NCBI RefSeq assembly: GCF_026013905.1
Contig: NZ_CP110257.1
Coordinates: forward strand, 1,054,001 to 1,118,000
Source of the DNA: Schlegelella aquatica
Lineage (GTDB): Bacteria; Pseudomonadota; Gammaproteobacteria; Burkholderiales; Burkholderiaceae_C
Reading direction: 5' to 3'
Length of the DNA stretch: 64,000 nt
Positions within the stretch are counted from its first letter, which is position 1. Every line of letters starts with the position of its first letter. Below the pieces are notes generated by a model. It did no database searches. It saw nothing but the letters and a program-made list of their open reading frames with translations, and was not told the DNA's origin. The position numbers and the translations under genes are program-made. This document shows, one piece after another, positions 9,784 to 18,026 of the stretch.

Positions 9784-11037
9784 TCAGGCAGCCGCCGGTT
9801 TGCCGCCCGCGCGAGCACTGCCGCCGCGTCGGCTCCTCTCCATGGGTGCCGCCTCCTCGGCCTCGGCCGGCGTCGCCCCCGCCCTTGCGGCGGGTGCGAC
9901 GGCCCGCAGCGGCGTCGGCGTCGGCGTCGCGCGGTGCGCGAGGCGGGTGAGCAGATCGGCGGTCTGAGCGATGGTGCGCGACAGGCAGAAGTGCTCGACG
10001 GCGCGCGCGCGGGCTCGCTGGCCCATGAGGCGCATGGCCTCGGGCTGCGCCAGCAGCTTCGCGATCTGCGCGCCCACGCCGTCGAAATCCCCTGGCGAGA
10101 CGAGCGCACCGGTGAGTCCGTGCTGCACCATGTCCGGCACCCCGCCCACACGGGTGGCGACGATGGGAAGGCCGCAGGCCATGGCCTCCATCAATGCCAG
10201 CGGCATGGCCTCGCTGTGCGATGTGGAGACGACGAGGTCCAGCTCGCTGAAGACGGCGGGCATGTCGTGCTGCAAACCCGCCAAGTGGGCGTAGTCGCCC
10301 ATCCCGAACTGCTCGATGAAGTGGGCGCACTGGCCCATCATCGGTCCGTCGCCGACGAGGACGAAGTGCGCATGCGGCTGCGCGCGGTGGGCCACCAGCG
10401 CCGCCCGCAGGAAGCTTTCCGGGCCTTTCTCCCAGGAGAGCCGGCCGACGAAGCCGACCAACGGTGCGTCCTCGGGGATGCCGAAACGCCGCCGCAGGGG
10501 GCCGTCGCGCACGCGGCGCGGCGTGAACACCTCGGTGTCGGCCCCGTTGGGGATGAAGTGCAGGCGCTCGGCGTCCACGCCCAGCACGAGGGCCTGGAGG
10601 TGGGCTGGACGGCACACCACGCACAGCTGCGTGCCGGCGAGGCGGTGCGCTTCCAGGTCGCCGATGGTCAGCTCGCGCCCGTGCACGGTGGCGAGCACCG
10701 GGGTGTCGGTCAACCGGCCGACCAACGCCCCCATCAGATGGGCGTTGGTCAGATGGCAGTGGATGAGGTCGATGTGCCGCGTGCGCACCAGGCTGGCCGC
10801 AAAGACGATCGACGACCAGCAGGGCTCGTCGGGGATCGGCGTGACGAGCACCTCGACGCCGAGTTGCCGCAAGGCCTCGCTGTGGCGGCTCTCCCAGGGG
10901 CACAGCACCGCCACTTCGAACCGCTCGCGCGGCAGCCGCTCCAGAAGGCGTTGCACGTAGGTTTCCATGCCGCCGACGATCGCGTTGCCGACGATCTGCA
11001 GCAGCTTCACGCGGGGGGAGTCGCAGCCTGCGCTCAT
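9784..11037 (-). CDS. Glycosyltransferase family 4 protein
   Basis: This 417-residue retaining glycosyltransferase has the GT-B fold of family GT4. The N-terminal domain begins VKLLQIVGNAIVGGMETYVQ, with the Gly-rich acceptor-side loop, and contains DLIHCHLTNAHLMG; the C-terminal nucleotide-sugar domain has VGFVGRLSWEKGPESFLRAA and the EAMPLALMEAMACGLPIVAT motif (ExxxxxxxE-type donor site). The last 60 residues are Ala/Arg-rich and probably disordered. It likely transfers a sugar at the cytoplasmic side of the membrane during surface glycan synthesis; donor and acceptor are unknown. It is the fourth gene of the minus-strand glycan run, 143 bases after the amidohydrolase. Start ATG 11037. Confidence 0.9.
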   Translation of the reverse strand: MSAGCDSPRVKLLQIVGNAIVGGMETYVQRLLERLPRERFEVAVLCPWESRHSEALRQLGVEVLVTPIPDEPCWSSIVFAASLVRTRHIDLIHCHLTNAHLMGALVGRLTDTPVLATVHGRELTIGDLEAHRLAGTQLCVVCRPAHLQALVLGVDAERLHFIPNGADTEVFTPRRVRDGPLRRRFGIPEDAPLVGFVGRLSWEKGPESFLRAALVAHRAQPHAHFVLVGDGPMMGQCAHFIEQFGMGDYAHLAGLQHDMPAVFSELDLVVSTSHSEAMPLALMEAMACGLPIVATRVGGVPDMVQHGLTGALVSPGDFDGVGAQIAKLLAQPEAMRLMGQRARARAVEHFCLSRTIAQTADLLTRLAHRATPTPTPLRAVAPAARAGATPAEAEEAAPMERSRRGGSARAGGKPAAA

Positions 11038-11180
11038 GCGTCACCACCCTCGCGGCTCAACAACAGAGGGGCCTCCAGCGGCCGCCCTGACCCCACAGTG
11101 CATACGGGGCCGACGTGCCGCCGTCCTCCGGTGCACGGTGAGCCGCACGCCTGGGGGCGTGCACCGACGCGTCGGGGATG

Positions 11181-12038
11181 TCATCGCGGCCGTGCTCCAC
11201 CGTGCCTGTGCCCTTTCCGGGCCGCGGCGTGTCGTTCGCGGTCAGGCCGCCAGGCCGCGGCCGTGCCCGCCCAGATGCGCTCGCGCCCTCTGGCATCGAC
11301 GTGCAGTTCGTCCAGCAGGTGCTCCACCCAACCCTTGCGCTCGGCGATGTGGGTTCCCGAGCAGGGCAGGAAGCAGTCGCTGCCGAACTGAAGCAGATCG
11401 GGTCCCAACACGTCCAGTGCCTTGGACAACACCTCCCCGCGGTAGGCGGGCGGGGGGCCGAACGAAATGTCGAAGCGGAACATCACCCGGTCCGGTGCGA
11501 CGCCGTGGATCAGCTCGATGAGGCCGACCGCGATGGCTTCGTCGCACCAGGGCCAGCCGAGGTGGGCGAGCGTGACTTTCAGGCCCGGGTACTCGCGCAG
11601 GGCCTCGAAGAAGGTCGGGCGGCAAAAGCGTCCCGAGCGCCCGTCGATGAAGATCCCGCTGTGAAAGAGCAGCGGCAGCCCGAGTTCGTGCGCAGTGGCG
11701 AAGAGCGGCTGCACCGCCTCGTCGTAGGGATACCACCCGGTGGGCACCATCTTCACCCCGCGCAGGCCCGAGTCCACGGCGCGGCGCAGGTCGATGGAGG
11801 ACTCGGGCCGGCGGGGGTCGACCACCGCGAAGCCGATGAGGCGGTCCTCGTGCCCCCGCACCAGCCGCGCCAGGTGCTCGTTGCCACGCCGCAGCGAAGC
11901 CGGGTCGTGGAGGGAATACCCCTCGCTCAGGAAGGGCGCCAGCAGCACGGCCATGTCGATGCCGGCCTCGTCCAGCGAGCGCAGCACGTCGTCCGCGCGC
12001 TCCTGGCCGGTGCAGTGGAGGTGGGCGTCGATGATCAT
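11181..12038 (-). CDS. Amidohydrolase-family (TIM-barrel metal-dependent hydrolase) protein
   Basis: This 285-residue protein begins MIIDAHLHCTG, the HxH metal-binding motif of the amidohydrolase-2 group, followed by LPLLFHSGIF (metal His), VTLAHLGWPWCDEAI (metal His) and FGSDCFLP (catalytic Asp), so the metal site looks complete. Relatives are decarboxylases, lactonases and hydrolases of small cyclic compounds. The stop of the upstream fusion gene lies seven bases before its ATG at 12038, so it is co-transcribed with glycan genes, an unusual setting that suggests a role in making or trimming a sugar-derived molecule. The substrate cannot be inferred. The C-terminal 25 residues are basic and variable. 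Confidence 0.85.
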   Translation of the reverse strand: MIIDAHLHCTGQERADDVLRSLDEAGIDMAVLLAPFLSEGYSLHDPASLRRGNEHLARLVRGHEDRLIGFAVVDPRRPESSIDLRRAVDSGLRGVKMVPTGWYPYDEAVQPLFATAHELGLPLLFHSGIFIDGRSGRFCRPTFFEALREYPGLKVTLAHLGWPWCDEAIAVGLIELIHGVAPDRVMFRFDISFGPPPAYRGEVLSKALDVLGPDLLQFGSDCFLPCSGTHIAERKGWVEHLLDELHVDARGRERIWAGTAAAWRPDRERHAAARKGHRHGGARPR

Positions 12039-12045
12039 GGCACTC

Positions 12046-15000
12046 TCAGGCCCCCGCGGCCTGCGCGAGCGCGGCCTGGGCGGCGCCAGGCCCGCTCTGA
12101 GCGAGGGCGGCTTCGGCCGCGCGCTTGCCGGCCAGGAAGGCGTGGTCGGAGTTGTAGTACTCCCACTCCGCATAGCGGCCGGCCAGGATCACGCGGTGGC
12201 CGGCCAGCCACTGCCGGATGCAGGCCACGTGCGCCGCGCGGGCATGGTCGTAGACGACGTAGGCGCCGGGCATGTCCACCTGGTGCGCGCACAGGATGCG
12301 GTCGTCCTCGCGCAGCATGCCGACTTTGCGGCAGTCGTCGATCACGCGGGCGATGAGCGCCTCCCCCTCGCACGGCAAGGGCTTGGAGGCCGAGTAGGTG
12401 ATCTCGCAGGTCAGCCCGAAGCCGCCGGGCGGGTTGCAGTAGGGGCTGGCGTTGCCCTGCACGAAGATGCGGTGGAAGACGGTGTCTTCAGGGTAGTAGA
12501 TCCAGTGCTTGTCGGTGATGTTCGCGCGCGCGATGCCGAGGTTGACGCAGCGCACCGAGGTGCTACGGAGCCCGCGCGCGGCGGCCCGCACATCGTCCGG
12601 TGCTTCCTCGCCGCAGGCGGCCACGAACTGCGGCAATGCCATCGTCGAGATGAGCGTGTCGTAGCGCAGGGTGCGGCCGTCGTCCAGCCGCACGGTGCGC
12701 TTGGACGGCGAGACGGACACGACGCGCGTGTTGAGCGCGACCTCGCACCGCAGGTGGGGCAGGAAGGCATCCATCAGCGCCTGGAAGCCGCCGCGCAGCG
12801 GGTAACCGAAGCGCGCGTTCGGACCCATGGGCTTCGGGGCGGGTTCGAGGGCCCCTTCGATCATCTGCTCCAAATCGGGCAGGGGCACCCGCCCGCCGAG
12901 CCAGGAGGTTTCCATCTCGCGCAGGGGCACGGCCCAGAGCTTCTCGTTGTAGGGCACCGCGAAGTGCTTGGCGATGCCCCAGCCCCAGACGCGGTGGATG
13001 AACTCCTCGAAATTCGCAGGAGGCTGCGGCGTGCCTGCGACGGCGGACGGGTCGCCCTTGAGGGGGCCGAAGCGGGCCTCGATCGCTCCGATCAGGCACT
13101 CCTTCAGCACCTGGGCGGGCAGCCCGTACAGCGAGCCCTGGAAGGGATAGCGGGTGTAGACGCCCTTGCTGTAGATCCACGCCTCGCGGTCTTGCCAGTG
13201 CACGTTGTCGCCCAGCAACTTGTCGTACAGCGCGAGCACGTACGGGTCGCTGGAGAACATGATGTGGCCGGCGTGGTCGAAGGTGAAGCCACGGTCCACC
13301 ACCGAGCGGCACCAGCCGCCGACGCGGCTCTCGCGCTCGACGAGCAGCGCATCGGCGCCCAAATGGTACGCGGCCGACAGGCCCGTCGGGCCGGCGCCGA
13401 TGATGAGGTGCCGAACCTCTCGCACTGCCGGCGCGGTGCCCGGCACGTCGGCCGGGGGCGCCAGCGGCACGGCAGGCGCCGGGTCGGCTGCGCCCGGCTC
13501 CATGCCCCCGCCCTGGCGGCGGCGTTCGACCGCCTCGCCGATCAGCGAATGCACGGTGCGCGCCGTCTCGTCCCACGACAGCCGCATCACGCATCCCAGC
13601 ATCTCGGCCACACGCTGCGTGCGCTGCTGCGGCGGCTCGGTGAGGGCCAGGCGGCAGGCCTGTATGAAGCCGGCCACGTCGTGCCCGATGTGCACCACAT
13701 CGCCGTACATGCCGATCACGTCGCGGATCGGGGTACTGACGATGGGCTTCTCCGCGGCCATGTACTCCAGGGTCTTGGTGGGGCTGATGTACTGCGTGGC
13801 CTCGTTCTGTGCGAAGGGCAGCAGGCACACGTCCCATCCCGCCACCAGGCCGGGCAGCACCTCGTAGGGCTGCATGTCCAGGTAGTGGAGGTTGGGCCGG
13901 GTGGGCAGGCTGGCCCGGTCGATCTTCACCACAGGCCCTACCATGACGATCTGCCATTGCGGATCGGCGTCGGCCAGAGCGGCCAGCAACGCCCTGTCCA
14001 TGCGCTCGTCGATGACGCCGAAGTAGCCGAGCCGCGGCCCGGGGATGTGCGTCTGCAGGCTCTCGGCCCGCCGCCACGCGGGCGAGGAGCGTGAGGAGCG
14101 ATCGGCGCGCGAGGGCGAGAAGTGCTGCGCATCCACACCGCTCGGAAAGCAGTGCACATGAGGATTCGCGTCGCGCTTGGCCTCGAAGAGGCTCGGGCCG
14201 CCGGTGAGCACCAGGTCCGCCGTCTTCAACAATGCCGACTCGCGCTGCCTCATCTGCCGGGGAGCGCCCATGAAGTTGGCGAGTTCGTCCATGCAGTCGT
14301 ACACCACTGCGCGGGGCTTCATCCCGGTGAGCAGCGGCAGGGCCATCGGCGTGTAGAACCACACCACATGGTCGTTCACGCCTTCGGCGCGCAGGTACTC
14401 GTCCAGCAACGGCTTGAGCAACGGGAGCTGGTCGTCGTGAAAGCCCGGAGCCTCGACGGCGGTGTGCGGCCGCAGCACAGTGACGTTCTCCTGCGGTCGT
14501 CGCACTTCCAGGCGGGCGGGACCTTCGTCTCGCACCGGCTCCTCGATGAAGTAGATGCGCCAGTCGCGCGCCAGGCGCGACATCAGCTGCTGCGGGCGCT
14601 GGAACACGAAATCCCAGCGCAGGTGGGAGAAGACGATGAGGCAAGACGGTGTCATGGACACTCCGGTCGTTCCAGGTAGGCGCCGCTGCCAGCGGCGCAG
14701 GGTGCGCGCATAGGGCAGGCACAGCCGCCGTCCGGGCGGGGCTCCCGGGGCCACAGGCGTGCCGGGGGCGGCCGCATCCCACAGACCGCTGTGGTGCCAG
14801 TGCGTGAGGTCGTTCCAGTCGTGGCGGTCCACGATGGGGTAGAGCGTCAGCCCCTCCACCGGCACGCCCGCACGGCGGGCGCGCTCCACTTCGCCGGCGA
14901 TCTCCTGCAACCACCGCGCGCGACCCGCGCCGACGTGGCTGGTTTCGGCCACGATCATCGGCAGGCGGTAGCGTTCCCAGGCCTCGGACAGCAGCGCGGC

Positions 15001-15876
15001 GAAGGGCCGTCGCCGCGGATCGTTCAGGTGCCAGTGCAGGCGTTGCTCGGTTTCCACCTCCCACTGCCCGTTGTGGTAGTGGTTGACGCCGAGCACGTCC
15101 AGCCATTGCGGCGCACCGCCCAGCTCCGCGGCCTGGCGGCCAGCGAGCATGTCCCACGCCTGCCACTGGTAGCTGCGCACTTGCTCGGCGAGGGGAGCGA
15201 GCTCGGGGCGCCCCGCCGGCGCCACCACGTGCACCAGCGGTTCGACGTGCAGGAAGCGGGCCCGTGGCAGGACGTCACGCATCGCCTTCATGGCCGCGAG
15301 GCTCGCGCGCACCAGGTGGCGCTTGATCTCGTAGCCGCTGGCGCGCGAGTCGCCTGCCCGCGGCCGACGAGCCGGACCGACCAGGCAGCCCTCGGACAGC
15401 GCCCAGGCCAGAAAGCCGATCTCGTTGACCGGGGTGATGACCGGGGCTTCTTCGCCGAGACGGCGCAACTCCTCGGCCACGGCGGCGGCGAAGTCCGTGA
15501 AGCGGGGCACCCAGCCGCCTTGGCGCAGGTCCACGTCGTCCGGGGCGCCGTAGTGCATCAGCGTCCACAGCACCTGCAGGCCGTGCCTGCGAGCGGCCGC
15601 GGCCATCAGGCGCAAACGCTGGAAGTCGTAGCGGCCGGCCGCGATTTCGGCCAAGCGCCATCCGATGCTCTCACGCACCGTGCGCACGCCCAGCCGCGTC
15701 ACTCGCGCGTAGTCCCCGTCCAGCCGGGCGAGATGGCCGGTGCTGCGCACCATGTCGAGGGCGATGCCATGCTCGTTTCGATGGTCGGCCCCCTCGAAAC
15801 CCGCGATCCAGAACGACCGCGGATTCGAAGGGGGCCGCTCGCACGATACGGCCGGGGTGCGCGTGGCGGGGTTCAA
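12046..15876 (-). CDS. Three-domain fusion: glycosidase-like (clan GH-A) + glycosyltransferase + UDP-galactopyranose-mutase-like flavoprotein
   Basis: A single uninterrupted frame of 1276 codons. Residues 20-400 form a GH1/GH5-like TIM barrel with candidate acid/base Glu152 (ITPVNEIGF) and nucleophile Glu311 (IVAETSHVG). Residues 408-790 are a GT-B glycosyltransferase starting with FSHLRWDFVFQRPQQLMSRL and containing ISPTKTLEYMAAEKPIVSTP. Residues 822-1276 are an FAD/NAD(P)-binding protein (IIGAGPTGLSAAYHL, VGGWCRS) resembling UDP-galactopyranose mutase and protoporphyrinogen-oxidase-like amine oxidases. The start is a TTG at 15876, the only start near the beginning of the barrel after the in-frame stop at 15901. 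Internal ATGs at 14655 (GGAG upstream) and 13503 could also start the second and third parts separately. It lies seven bases after the hemerythrin stop. Confidence 0.85.
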   Translation of the reverse strand: MNPATRTPAVSCERPPSNPRSFWIAGFEGADHRNEHGIALDMVRSTGHLARLDGDYARVTRLGVRTVRESIGWRLAEIAAGRYDFQRLRLMAAAARRHGLQVLWTLMHYGAPDDVDLRQGGWVPRFTDFAAAVAEELRRLGEEAPVITPVNEIGFLAWALSEGCLVGPARRPRAGDSRASGYEIKRHLVRASLAAMKAMRDVLPRARFLHVEPLVHVVAPAGRPELAPLAEQVRSYQWQAWDMLAGRQAAELGGAPQWLDVLGVNHYHNGQWEVETEQRLHWHLNDPRRRPFAALLSEAWERYRLPMIVAETSHVGAGRARWLQEIAGEVERARRAGVPVEGLTLYPIVDRHDWNDLTHWHHSGLWDAAAPGTPVAPGAPPGRRLCLPYARTLRRWQRRLPGTTGVSMTPSCLIVFSHLRWDFVFQRPQQLMSRLARDWRIYFIEEPVRDEGPARLEVRRPQENVTVLRPHTAVEAPGFHDDQLPLLKPLLDEYLRAEGVNDHVVWFYTPMALPLLTGMKPRAVVYDCMDELANFMGAPRQMRQRESALLKTADLVLTGGPSLFEAKRDANPHVHCFPSGVDAQHFSPSRADRSSRSSPAWRRAESLQTHIPGPRLGYFGVIDERMDRALLAALADADPQWQIVMVGPVVKIDRASLPTRPNLHYLDMQPYEVLPGLVAGWDVCLLPFAQNEATQYISPTKTLEYMAAEKPIVSTPIRDVIGMYGDVVHIGHDVAGFIQACRLALTEPPQQRTQRVAEMLGCVMRLSWDETARTVHSLIGEAVERRRQGGGMEPGAADPAPAVPLAPPADVPGTAPAVREVRHLIIGAGPTGLSAAYHLGADALLVERESRVGGWCRSVVDRGFTFDHAGHIMFSSDPYVLALYDKLLGDNVHWQDREAWIYSKGVYTRYPFQGSLYGLPAQVLKECLIGAIEARFGPLKGDPSAVAGTPQPPANFEEFIHRVWGWGIAKHFAVPYNEKLWAVPLREMETSWLGGRVPLPDLEQMIEGALEPAPKPMGPNARFGYPLRGGFQALMDAFLPHLRCEVALNTRVVSVSPSKRTVRLDDGRTLRYDTLISTMALPQFVAACGEEAPDDVRAAARGLRSTSVRCVNLGIARANITDKHWIYYPEDTVFHRIFVQGNASPYCNPPGGFGLTCEITYSASKPLPCEGEALIARVIDDCRKVGMLREDDRILCAHQVDMPGAYVVYDHARAAHVACIRQWLAGHRVILAGRYAEWEYYNSDHAFLAGKRAAEAALAQSGPGAAQAALAQAAGA

Positions 15877-15883
15877 GCCGGTG

Positions 15884-16483
15884 TCAGCGTTGTTGCGTCT
15901 TCATCGCATCGCCGCCCCTTCCGCCGGCGGGCAGCGGCGGGCTCTCCTCCTGCTCCTCGGCCGTCTCGGTGGATTCGGCTTCCATGCCTTCCTCTTCCTC
16001 CTCGGAGAGACCGAGCTCACGCTCGAGCTGCACCCGCCGTTCCATCATGTCCTCCAGCACGGCCTGCCAGTCCACCTTGGAGCGGCCGAGCTGCTCGAAC
16101 ATCTCGCCTTCCTCTTCCTTGATGTGGTGCTTGACGTACTCGCCGAGCACGGTGAACGTGGCCTTGTACTTGGGATCGTCCGGCGAGAGGTCGCGCACCT
16201 GGGCGATCAGTTGCTTGGCGCTGTCGTGCTCCACCTCGGCCTCCTCGACGAGGTCCTGCTCCTTGAGGGCCTGGCGCACGGCGGGGTAGAAGAGCTCCTC
16301 CTCCAACATCGCATGCAGCTCGAGCTCTGCGCAGGTTTGCTCCACCAGCTGCTGAGCGGTCTCGGGGTCGCTCTCGACGTCGATCTTCTCGAAGTCCCGG
16401 AAGGCCTTCTTCACGCGCTTGTGATCGTCCTTGAGCATCTGGAGGATCTCGTTGCGCGCGCTGGTGTTGTTGCGGCTGGCCAT
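15884..16483 (-). CDS. Hemerythrin HHE cation-binding domain protein
   Basis: This 199-residue protein is a four-helix hemerythrin-type protein with the expected His/Glu ligands: DDHKRVKKAF near residue 20, ELHAMLEEELFYP near 58, EHDSAKQLI near 86 and VKHHIKEEEGEMF near 120. Such proteins bind a non-haem di-iron centre and sense or buffer O2, NO or iron. The C-terminal 45 residues are Glu/Ser-rich and disordered. Start ATG 16483 has AAAGGAG upstream. A sigma-54 consensus promoter lies about 80 bases upstream, so this gene heads the minus-strand run that continues into the glycan fusion gene seven bases later. Confidence 0.92.
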   Translation of the reverse strand: MASRNNTSARNEILQMLKDDHKRVKKAFRDFEKIDVESDPETAQQLVEQTCAELELHAMLEEELFYPAVRQALKEQDLVEEAEVEHDSAKQLIAQVRDLSPDDPKYKATFTVLGEYVKHHIKEEEGEMFEQLGRSKVDWQAVLEDMMERRVQLERELGLSEEEEEGMEAESTETAEEQEESPPLPAGGRGGDAMKTQQR

Positions 16484-16561
16484 GGTGTGCTCCTTTGATG
16501 GGTAGTGGTCGTGGCGTGGGGCGGGCGCGGCCGGTGTGCCGTTCGCGCCATGCCTGCCGGG

Positions 16562-16579
16562 CGGCAATCGGCGTGCCGA
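16562..16579 (-). promoter_or_regulatory. Sigma-54 (-24/-12) promoter of the hemerythrin-glycan operon
   Basis: The minus strand reads GGCACGCCGATTGC, an exact match to GGCACG-N4-TTGC with GG at 16577-16576 and GC at 16565-16564, ten bases apart. The predicted start is near 16552, giving a 69-base leader before the hemerythrin ATG. Confidence 0.75.
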
Positions 16580-16603
16580 GGCGCGCCGGCGCTGCTCGGG
16601 GCG

Positions 16604-16622
16604 CTGGGAACGGCCCTTGCAC
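16604..16622 (+). promoter_or_regulatory. Sigma-54-like promoter of the small protein/GalU-like gene pair
   Basis: The plus strand reads GGAACGGCCCTTGCA, one mismatch (C to A at about -23) from GGCACG-N4-TTGCA, with GG at 16607-16608 and GC at 16619-16620. The predicted start near 16632 leaves an 18-base leader containing the AGGAG site at 16638-16642. It is back to back with the hemerythrin promoter, about 27 bases apart. Confidence 0.55.
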
Positions 16623-16649
16623 CGCAGGGCAGACGACAGGAGCCGCCTC

Positions 16650-16940
16650 ATGAGCCTCAAACCGTCCCGCCCCCATCGCCCGCGCGAGCGCGTCTCGCGC
16701 GAGGCACCTCACCCCGGCGCGCGCCGCGCCACCGGCCAGACCACGGTGGATCAGGCGCAAAAGCGTGTGCCTCGGCTGCCGCACGAACGCGACGAATCCG
16801 CCGACAGCCAGACCCTCATGGAGCCCGAGCAGAGCGAAGTGATGCGTCAGGCGCAGCAAGACGTGGAGCGCGGTCTGCAGGACACGAGCAAGGGCGAAGC
16901 CACGGATGCGGTGTACCGGCGCAACTTCCGCAAGGAGTGA
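16650..16940 (+). CDS. Small conserved hydrophilic protein of unknown function
   Basis: This 96-residue protein is strongly charged, rich in Arg, Glu and Gln, without a signal peptide or membrane helix. The C-terminal half (EPEQSEVMRQAQQDVERG, then a region ending TDAVYRRNFRKE) looks like an amphipathic helix with a conserved tail; the N-terminal half is basic and disordered. I do not recognise a characterised family; short proteins with a similar tail occur in Burkholderiales as hypotheticals. Start ATG 16650 has a clear AGGAG site. It is divergent from hemerythrin with its own sigma-54-like promoter and is followed six bases later by the GalU-like gene. Confidence 0.75.
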   Translation: MSLKPSRPHRPRERVSREAPHPGARRATGQTTVDQAQKRVPRLPHERDESADSQTLMEPEQSEVMRQAQQDVERGLQDTSKGEATDAVYRRNFRKE

Positions 16941-16945
16941 GGGCG

Positions 16946-17887
16946 ATGGAGCACGGGTGGTGGCGGGCCTGGGGCCGCTGGTGGCCGGGCGGGTGCGTGT
17001 CCGAGCGGCGCCCGCTGGAGACGATCGTCATGCCGCTCGCCAGCGCGCAGGGCGGCCTGCCGGTGGAGTTCTGGCCCCTGCACGGCCGGCCCTTGCTGTG
17101 GCATGCGTTGCGCGAAGCAGGGGAAGCCGGGGGCCGGCGGGTCATCCTCGTCGCAGACGAAAGCGTGCTTCGGTGGCGAGCGCTGCTGCGCGAGCTGACC
17201 ACGCAAGCCGGGCCTGAGCTGCAGGTGCGCATCGTGCGTGCGGCGCGGCCCGGCTGGCTCGGGGCCCTGGTCGCCGCAAGACCGCACCTGCGCAGACAGC
17301 CCTTCGCCGTGCTGGTGCCCTCGCTCGCCGCGCCGCAGCCGCAGGCCCCGCTCGTGCGGCTGGCCGAGCAGTTCCGCCGGTTGCGATCCAGCATCCTGTG
17401 CGTGCCCGCGCACGACCGCGGCGGTGTGTGCGTGGAGCTCGCCTCGCCCGATGCACCGTTGTGTCGGGTGCGAGCAGCCTATCCCGATCCACCTCACGGT
17501 CTCGGTCACGGTCCCAGGGTGCGTGCGGAGCGCGCAATCTTCACCCCGGCGATCTGGGACGCTCTCGATCGCGCGTCGCTGCCGCATCGCACGCTGCACG
17601 AGACGGGAGAAGCAGACCTGGTCTCGGCCTTGTTGCAGCAGGAACTGGTGTTCGCCTTCCGGCTCACGCAGCCTCTCTACGACGTGCGCGATGCGGCGCA
17701 GTGGGTCGAACTCCAATCGCTGGGCCTCGCGATAGAGAGAAGGGCGGCGTCGCATTTCTTGCCGCAAACCGCGCCCCGCCTCTGTGGCGAGGCACCGCCC
17801 GAGCGTCAGGCCGTGGGCGGCGCTCCCATCGTCCCCGCGGGCACCCGCGGCCGCGCTCGCCTCATCCTCGTGCACTCGCGCCGCTGA
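16946..17887 (+). CDS. Degenerate GalU-like nucleotidyltransferase paralogue
   Basis: This 313-residue protein aligns by eye along the length of UTP-glucose-1-phosphate uridylyltransferase (GalU): a start strand (ETIVMPLASAQGGLPVEFWP), HGRPLLWHALREAGEAG, RRQPFAVLVPS, a FTPAIWDALDR block, GEADLVSALL and the C-terminal FRLTQPLYDVRDAAQWVEL. Residues needed for catalysis in GalU are changed: the GxGTRxxPxTK nucleotide loop is ASAQGGLPVEF and the metal-binding Asp after AVL is replaced by PS. It is therefore probably not an active uridylyltransferase and may be a regulatory or sugar-nucleotide-sensing relative. It follows the small protein by six bases and precedes rpoN by 322 bases. Start ATG 16946. 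Confidence 0.7.
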   Translation: MEHGWWRAWGRWWPGGCVSERRPLETIVMPLASAQGGLPVEFWPLHGRPLLWHALREAGEAGGRRVILVADESVLRWRALLRELTTQAGPELQVRIVRAARPGWLGALVAARPHLRRQPFAVLVPSLAAPQPQAPLVRLAEQFRRLRSSILCVPAHDRGGVCVELASPDAPLCRVRAAYPDPPHGLGHGPRVRAERAIFTPAIWDALDRASLPHRTLHETGEADLVSALLQQELVFAFRLTQPLYDVRDAAQWVELQSLGLAIERRAASHFLPQTAPRLCGEAPPERQAVGGAPIVPAGTRGRARLILVHSRR

Positions 17888-18008
17888 AAGGGCCCCGGCG
17901 GGATGCCGTCCCACGCGGTGGCGCCTTTGCGCACGCAGTTATCACATCGCGCAAGCGCGGATGCCTCCGGTAACGCGGGGCACATGGGGACACGACCTTT
18001 TCAGACCG

Positions 18009-18026
18009 CTGGCACACACGTTGCTC
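18009..18026 (+). promoter_or_regulatory. Sigma-54 (-24/-12) promoter of rpoN
   Basis: The sequence TGGCACACACGTTGCT has the GG (18011-18012) and GC (18023-18024) ten bases apart and matches TGGCACG-N4-TTGCW except A for G at one position. Predicted start near 18036, giving a 174-base leader to the rpoN ATG. It sits in the 322-base gap 17888-18209, in which I see no other gene or terminator. It implies autoregulation of the sigma factor. Confidence 0.75.

Noticed and set aside
11740..14094. 784-residue plus-strand frame opposite the glycan fusion gene
   Set aside because: No domain, no ribosome-binding site of note, and the minus strand encodes clear enzymes.
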